From the NCBI GenBank assembly GCA_910583945.1, contig CAJTYF010000056.1, positions 1-7,276 on the forward strand: DNA of 7,276 nucleotides, in the 5' to 3' direction. The stretch comes from an uncultured Bacilli bacterium. GTDB lineage: Bacteria > Bacillota_I > Bacilli_A > RF39 > UBA660. Position 1 is the first letter of the stretch. Each line of letters begins with the position of its first letter. Below are positions 4,313 through 7,276 of this stretch, piece by piece. The translations under genes and the position numbers were made by a program. The notes under the pieces are model-generated. The model ran no database searches, had not been told where the DNA came from, and saw nothing but the letters and a program-made list of their open reading frames with translations.

Positions 4313-4341
4313 ATTATACTAAAATAATTATTTTTTATCAA
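4313..4341 (-). promoter_or_regulatory. Near-consensus promoter for sRNA-B
   Basis: Minus strand TTGATA (4336-4341), exactly 17 nt, TATAAT (4313-4318). The -35 lies in the last codons of the 402-residue gene, so sRNA-B starts right where that gene ends. Confidence 0.65.
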
Positions 4342-5536
4342 ATGGTTTTAATAATCTTTTTAAAAACATTTTAGGTTTACTAAGTGTTAATTCATCTATT
4401 TGTCTATCAATTTGCTCTCTAGTTATAATATGCTCTTCGTCCATAGGAATTCCATCTATATATAATCTATAATCATATTTGAATTTTTTGCCTGTTTTTA
4501 GTTCAATTAATTTTTGTTGTTCATCAAAATCTAGTTGTTCAAACTCACTATAAGGAATTCCTAATTTTCTTTCGATTTCTCTTTTGGCTCTTTCAGGTCC
4601 TGGCATTTGATATGTAATTCCTAATAACATAGAATTCCTATCAAACCCTATACTACCCTTATAACCAAATTTTTGTTCAAAAAATTCTTTTAAATAATTA
4701 GCATATGTATCAGCTACATTTACTAAAGGTGTACCTACTAAAGAATCTTCTTGTTCACTTATACCTTTTAATTCTTTAAAATTAAATGCATCTTGTGATA
4801 GAAAACCTAAATTGATAGAATTAATATCCGTTTCATTTCTAGGATTAATTATGCCATTGTATAAATCAAATATTCTATATAACTTATCTGGACCATCTAC
4901 ATCAAATATATTTGAAACCTCTTCACCATTTAAATAAGTTCTTGTTGGGTAAATATTATCTTTGATTTTTCTACCACCATCACAATTAAGATAATAATTC
5001 ATATGTGTTGAAAATTCAGAATAAAAATCACTTTGGTTTTTTAAATCAACTTTACTTTCTAACATTCTTAATTTTAAAAGTAAATTAGTTAGTCTAATAT
5101 TATCAAAGTCAACATTTTTCACTGAACTATTAATCTTCTCTCTTGTAAAAGTAAATCTTTGTTCAACTAAATCAGTAAGAACAATTTGATTAAATCTATC
5201 TGATGGAGCAAATTGTTTTTGAATTATTAAATAAACAATACCATTTTGTCTTTTATCTATTACTCTGTCTGTTAATAATAAGTTTTCATCAATAGCAATT
5301 CTCTCTGCTTTACTATCAGTATTTTTCATTATACTTAATTTATTAAAAGAAATTGATAACATTATATGAGATTCGTTTGAACCTTCAAAACAGATAATCC
5401 ATTCGCCATTTTGTCTTTCTATACTTCTAAATGTAAAACCTTCTAATTGTGTATCAAGTTCTTTTTTTATACATTTAACTTTTAGTGGTTTACAACACTT
5501 ATAAGCCATTTCTAATTTTTTATCAATATCCATCAT
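4328..5536 (-). CDS. Unknown 402-residue protein of the mobilizable element
   Basis: The ATG at 5536 is preceded by GGGAGG at 8 nt, and a second ATG follows directly. The frame is long and uninterrupted, with codon use like its neighbours, so the gene is real. I do not recognise the family. The protein looks soluble: no signal peptide or membrane helix, mixed alpha/beta in the first ~120 residues (GEWIICFEGSNESHIMLSISF), a polar central region with an HMNYYLNCDGGRK stretch near 180-192, and a charged C-terminus rich in E and K that ends LKRLLKPFDKK. It lacks the HUH, RepA or winged-helix motifs I would expect of a replication initiator. It follows mob by 57 nt with its own promoter and precedes sRNA-B. 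It could be a mobilization accessory or element-encoded defence/antidefence gene, but there is no direct evidence for either. Confidence 0.7.
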   Translation of the reverse strand: MMDIDKKLEMAYKCCKPLKVKCIKKELDTQLEGFTFRSIERQNGEWIICFEGSNESHIMLSISFNKLSIMKNTDSKAERIAIDENLLLTDRVIDKRQNGIVYLIIQKQFAPSDRFNQIVLTDLVEQRFTFTREKINSSVKNVDFDNIRLTNLLLKLRMLESKVDLKNQSDFYSEFSTHMNYYLNCDGGRKIKDNIYPTRTYLNGEEVSNIFDVDGPDKLYRIFDLYNGIINPRNETDINSINLGFLSQDAFNFKELKGISEQEDSLVGTPLVNVADTYANYLKEFFEQKFGYKGSIGFDRNSMLLGITYQMPGPERAKREIERKLGIPYSEFEQLDFDEQQKLIELKTGKKFKYDYRLYIDGIPMDEEHIITREQIDRQIDELTLSKPKMFLKRLLKPFDKK

Positions 5537-5561
5537 AAGTTAAACCTCCCTCGTTGAATGT

Positions 5562-5570
5562 ATTATATCA
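5562..5570 (-). promoter_or_regulatory. Extended -10 promoter before the 402-residue gene
   Basis: TGATATAAT on the minus strand, about 25 nt before the ATG at 5536, in the 57-nt gap after mob. No good -35 box is visible, which is usual for extended -10 promoters. Confidence 0.45.
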
Positions 5571-5593
5571 CATTTTACATTGATTTTATTAAA

Positions 5594-6913
5594 TTATCTT
5601 TCTAAATCATCTTTATCTTTTTTATTTTCTTTATATTGATAGTCAATATCGTTTTCAATAGAAGTAATATCTTTTTTTTTTTTTCTAAATATATTAAGTT
5701 TTTTTAGTCTTTCTTTTTCTTGTTTCATTTTATATTCTTCATCATATTGTTGGATAAAGAAATTTAAATTCATACTTTGACTACCAAATAATCTATCTAC
5801 AATTGTTTTAATGAAAGTTGGAACTTTATCAATAACTTTCTTTATATTATCTATCAAATAATCAGTTTTAGCTTTTAAATCGTTATACCAATTTTCATAT
5901 AGATAATGCTGATTCCTTTCATAACTTAATTGTTCTCGTAATTCTTCATTTTCTTTGAGTAATGTTGCTTTATCTTTCAAAATTACTTTTCTATTTAATG
6001 ATTTCTTTTTATCTATTTCTTGAGTAATAGATTCTTTTTCATTCGATAGATTAATAACTTCACTAGATATATCATTTTTAGTATCTTCTAAATCTTTTAC
6101 TTCATTTTTTAGTTCGTTAATATTTTCTCTTAATTTATTTTTGGTTTCATTAAAAACTTCCATATCTTTTGATGATATATCCTTATTTCTTCCTTTTTGC
6201 TTTTCTTTTAATTTTTCGTTAAGATTATAAACATTATTGTAAGATTTAATACAACATTCTCGCATTTTATCTTGGATTATTTTTAATGATTCTTTGGTAA
6301 ATACTGTTGTTTTACCAACTTGCTTAGTCATACCAGTTTTGCAATTGTCTTTTATTGCAACTCCTACAATGTGCAAATGGGGACTAGATTCATCAAAATG
6401 TATGGTAGCATTGGCTACCTTAAATTCTGGAACAATAACTTCTAAATCTTTCACTTGTTCAGTAAACACTTCTACCATTTTATATTTTTCTTCTTGTGAT
6501 TTATTCTCCCAAAAATGCATATCTCCAAGTTCAATAATAATTTCACAAGCAAGATCGTGTTTGCTATCATCACTAATTTTATAAAAGTAGTCTTTTATTT
6601 TTCTATCATCTCTTGTTTGTTTATTGTTATATTCTATTCTTGCATTTTCAAATTCTAATTTATATAAATCTTTTACATCATTAACAATATCATTCGTTCC
6701 TTTTATGGTTTTTATTAGTTCCCTGTTATTATCATATTTTCGTAAATTATGATGATTAACTTTTCCAAGCCCTCTAATATTTTGTATAGCATTATTACTA
6801 AAAGAAGTCATATTACTTGCATTATTCTTTGCTGATTGCCTTGCTTTTTTTGTTTTATTTTTATCGTTACCCAAATGAAAAGAGTAAGATAATCCCATCT
6901 CACTCTCTATCAT
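5594..6913 (-). CDS. mob: MobV-family (Mob/Pre) relaxase
   Basis: This nicks the origin of transfer and pilots the DNA strand when a conjugative element is present. The diagnostic motif HFDESSPHLH (residues 172-181, HxDE..PHxH) supplies the metal-binding histidines and acid of Mob_Pre relaxases. The early motif is KVNHHNLRKY (51-60), and GMTKQVGKTTVFTKESL (194-210) matches the usual region after the active site. Residues about 250-340 form a long coiled coil rich in K, E and N, as in other MobV C-termini. Total length, 439 residues, is normal. ATG 6913 overlaps the TGA of the upstream gene (ATGA) and follows AGAGG at a good distance, so translation is probably coupled. The coding strand carries a run of 13 A (5684-5672) near residue 410. 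The likely oriT is at 7188-7230. MobV proteins commonly repress their own promoter. Confidence 0.93.
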   Translation of the reverse strand: MIESEMGLSYSFHLGNDKNKTKKARQSAKNNASNMTSFSNNAIQNIRGLGKVNHHNLRKYDNNRELIKTIKGTNDIVNDVKDLYKLEFENARIEYNNKQTRDDRKIKDYFYKISDDSKHDLACEIIIELGDMHFWENKSQEEKYKMVEVFTEQVKDLEVIVPEFKVANATIHFDESSPHLHIVGVAIKDNCKTGMTKQVGKTTVFTKESLKIIQDKMRECCIKSYNNVYNLNEKLKEKQKGRNKDISSKDMEVFNETKNKLRENINELKNEVKDLEDTKNDISSEVINLSNEKESITQEIDKKKSLNRKVILKDKATLLKENEELREQLSYERNQHYLYENWYNDLKAKTDYLIDNIKKVIDKVPTFIKTIVDRLFGSQSMNLNFFIQQYDEEYKMKQEKERLKKLNIFRKKKKDITSIENDIDYQYKENKKDKDDLER

Positions 6914-7134
6914 TTTTTACCTCTACATTTTGCTTTAAAATATCTTTTTGCACTTTTTATATCTTCAAAAAATTCTTGATTCATCATTGTTCCCATACTA
7001 TCTATGTAATTACAAACAACATAATGCATAAAACAATCACTTATATAAACTAAATAATAATCTTTCTTTTTGTTAAGTAAATAACATTTTCCATATTGTA
7101 AATTTCTAAATTCTTTTTTCTTTTTAAATATCAT
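6910..7134 (-). CDS. Unknown 74-residue basic protein, first gene of the mob operon
   Basis: I place the start at ATG 7134 (MIFKKKKEFRNLQYGKCYLL). An in-frame ATG exists at 7185, but it lies within the predicted promoter and oriT-proximal region, whereas 7134 has GAAAGGA (7147-7153) upstream at 12 nt. The product is Lys-rich with four cysteines spread along it (KCYLL, SDCFMHYVVCNY, KAKCRGKK) and no membrane segment. It overlaps mob by four bases, so the two are probably made together. A small basic protein next to a relaxase could be a mobilization accessory or an autoregulator. I see no ribbon-helix-helix or helix-turn-helix pattern that would prove it. Confidence 0.6.
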   Translation of the reverse strand: MIFKKKKEFRNLQYGKCYLLNKKKDYYLVYISDCFMHYVVCNYIDSMGTMMNQEFFEDIKSAKRYFKAKCRGKK

Positions 7135-7157
7135 ATTTTCATCATTTCCTTTCTTAT

Positions 7158-7185
7158 TTTGTAAGGACTTTAAGTCCATTGTCAA
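7158..7185 (-). promoter_or_regulatory. Promoter of the mob operon
   Basis: Minus strand TTGACA (7180-7185), 16-nt spacer, TACAAA (7158-7163). It abuts the oriT inverted repeat (7188), as in pMV158, where the mob promoter lies beside the origin of transfer and is repressed by the relaxase. Confidence 0.5.
7165..7177. promoter_or_regulatory. Perfect palindrome in the mob promoter spacer, operator candidate
   Basis: GGACTT (7165-7170), T, AAGTCC (7172-7177) lies exactly between the -35 and -10 boxes. A repressor bound here would block the promoter. Confidence 0.45.
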
Positions 7186-7187
7186 AA

Positions 7188-7230
7188 TTCATAACCCCCT
7201 ATATATCTTGTCGTAAACAACTGTTATGAA
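7188..7230 (-). other. Probable origin of transfer (MobV-type oriT)
   Basis: On the minus strand TATAGGGGG is followed by TTATGAATTT. This resembles the nick region of pUB110/pMV158-type origins (TATAGTGGG or TATAGTGTG, then TTATACTTTA), where cleavage falls between G and TTAT. The predicted nick here lies between 7195 and 7194. Inverted arms TTCATAAC (7188-7195) and GTTATGAA (7223-7230) enclose it. The site is just upstream of the mob operon on its coding strand, as in pMV158. The arm spacing (27 nt) is larger than in pMV158. Confidence 0.6.
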
Positions 7231-7264
7231 CCCCGTTTCTTGGACAAAGAGAAATGAGGTTTTT
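7229..7264 (+). terminator. Hairpin with short T run on the plus strand
   Basis: AACC (7229-7232), one mismatch, then CG, TTTCT (7236-7240) pair with AGAAA (7250-7254), TG, GGTT (7258-7261), followed by TTTT. A plus-strand promoter is conceivable (TTGTCA 7179-7184, 17 nt, TATATC), so this may end a short countertranscript or act as a leader hairpin for something beyond the right edge. No plus-strand gene lies upstream of it in the window. Confidence 0.4.
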
Positions 7265-7276
7265 AAATGAAAAAAT

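Noticed and set aside
6294..6584. Plus-strand open frame of 96 codons
   Set aside because: Antisense to the HxDE..PHxH relaxase domain, whose motif is unmistakable.
6817..7053. Plus-strand open frame of 78 codons
   Set aside because: Overlaps the mob start and the coupled upstream gene; no ribosome site; F/I/Y-rich shadow translation.
7135..7185. Longer N-terminus (MTMDLKSLQ..) for the 74-residue protein
   Set aside because: It would place codons on the promoter spacer and palindrome and has no ribosome site; the ATG at 7134 has GAAAGGA upstream.
1987..7185. Replication initiator (plasmid origin) in the window
   Set aside because: No HUH Rep, RepA, RepB or winged-helix initiator motif in any of the proteins; the repeats at 1730-1888 alone do not make an origin.

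Overview
This is an AT-rich window (roughly a quarter to 30% GC by eye) with strong AGGAGG-type ribosome binding sites, TGG codons for Trp, TGA used as a stop, and sigma-A-like promoters. That points to a low-GC Bacillota host, possibly a gut Bacilli/Erysipelotrichia-like or related commensal; the lineage is an inference. Almost all protein genes lie on the minus strand. Their content (large serine recombinase, MobV relaxase with a likely oriT, small accessory genes) suggests an integrative and mobilizable element or a related mobilizable element. Neither end of the element can be proven from this window.

Region 1 (1-700) holds two tandem copies of what looks like a type I toxin-antitoxin locus. 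The second copy is complete: a promoter, a very strong Shine-Dalgarno site, a 30-residue basic/hydrophobic peptide, a 3' terminator, and a convergent antisense RNA with its own promoter. The first copy is cut by the window edge. Between them, on the minus strand, lies a probable ~120-nt small RNA gene (sRNA-A) with an extended -10 promoter and an intrinsic terminator.

Region 2 (801-1561) holds a nucleotidyltransferase-domain gene whose natural start (1561, with a well placed GGAGG) is separated from the catalytic frame by an apparent one-base deletion.

Region 3 (1562-1986) has no gene but is dense in signals: the recombinase terminator, four GTATTACAA repeats, a perfect 19-bp palindrome, and several inverted repeats next to the recombinase stop that could include an attachment site.

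Region 4 (1987-7185, minus strand) reads in transcription order: promoter with a palindromic operator candidate; a 74-residue unknown protein; the MobV relaxase (ATGA overlap); a 402-residue unknown protein with its own promoter; a second small RNA (sRNA-B) that shares a core motif and hairpin order with sRNA-A and ends in a terminator just before a 71-residue unknown protein; and a 592-residue serine recombinase with a TTG start. The recombinase carries His in place of the conserved catalytic Arg in its N-terminal YxRVS motif, so it may be inactive. Just upstream of the mob operon, the minus strand reads TATAGGGGG/TTATG inside an inverted repeat, close to the nick region of pMV158/pUB110-type origins of transfer.

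The least explained elements, and the best candidates for something undescribed, are the two related small RNAs (176-298 and 4178-4306), followed by the toxin mRNA whose 5' leader is an inverted copy of its own 3' element.
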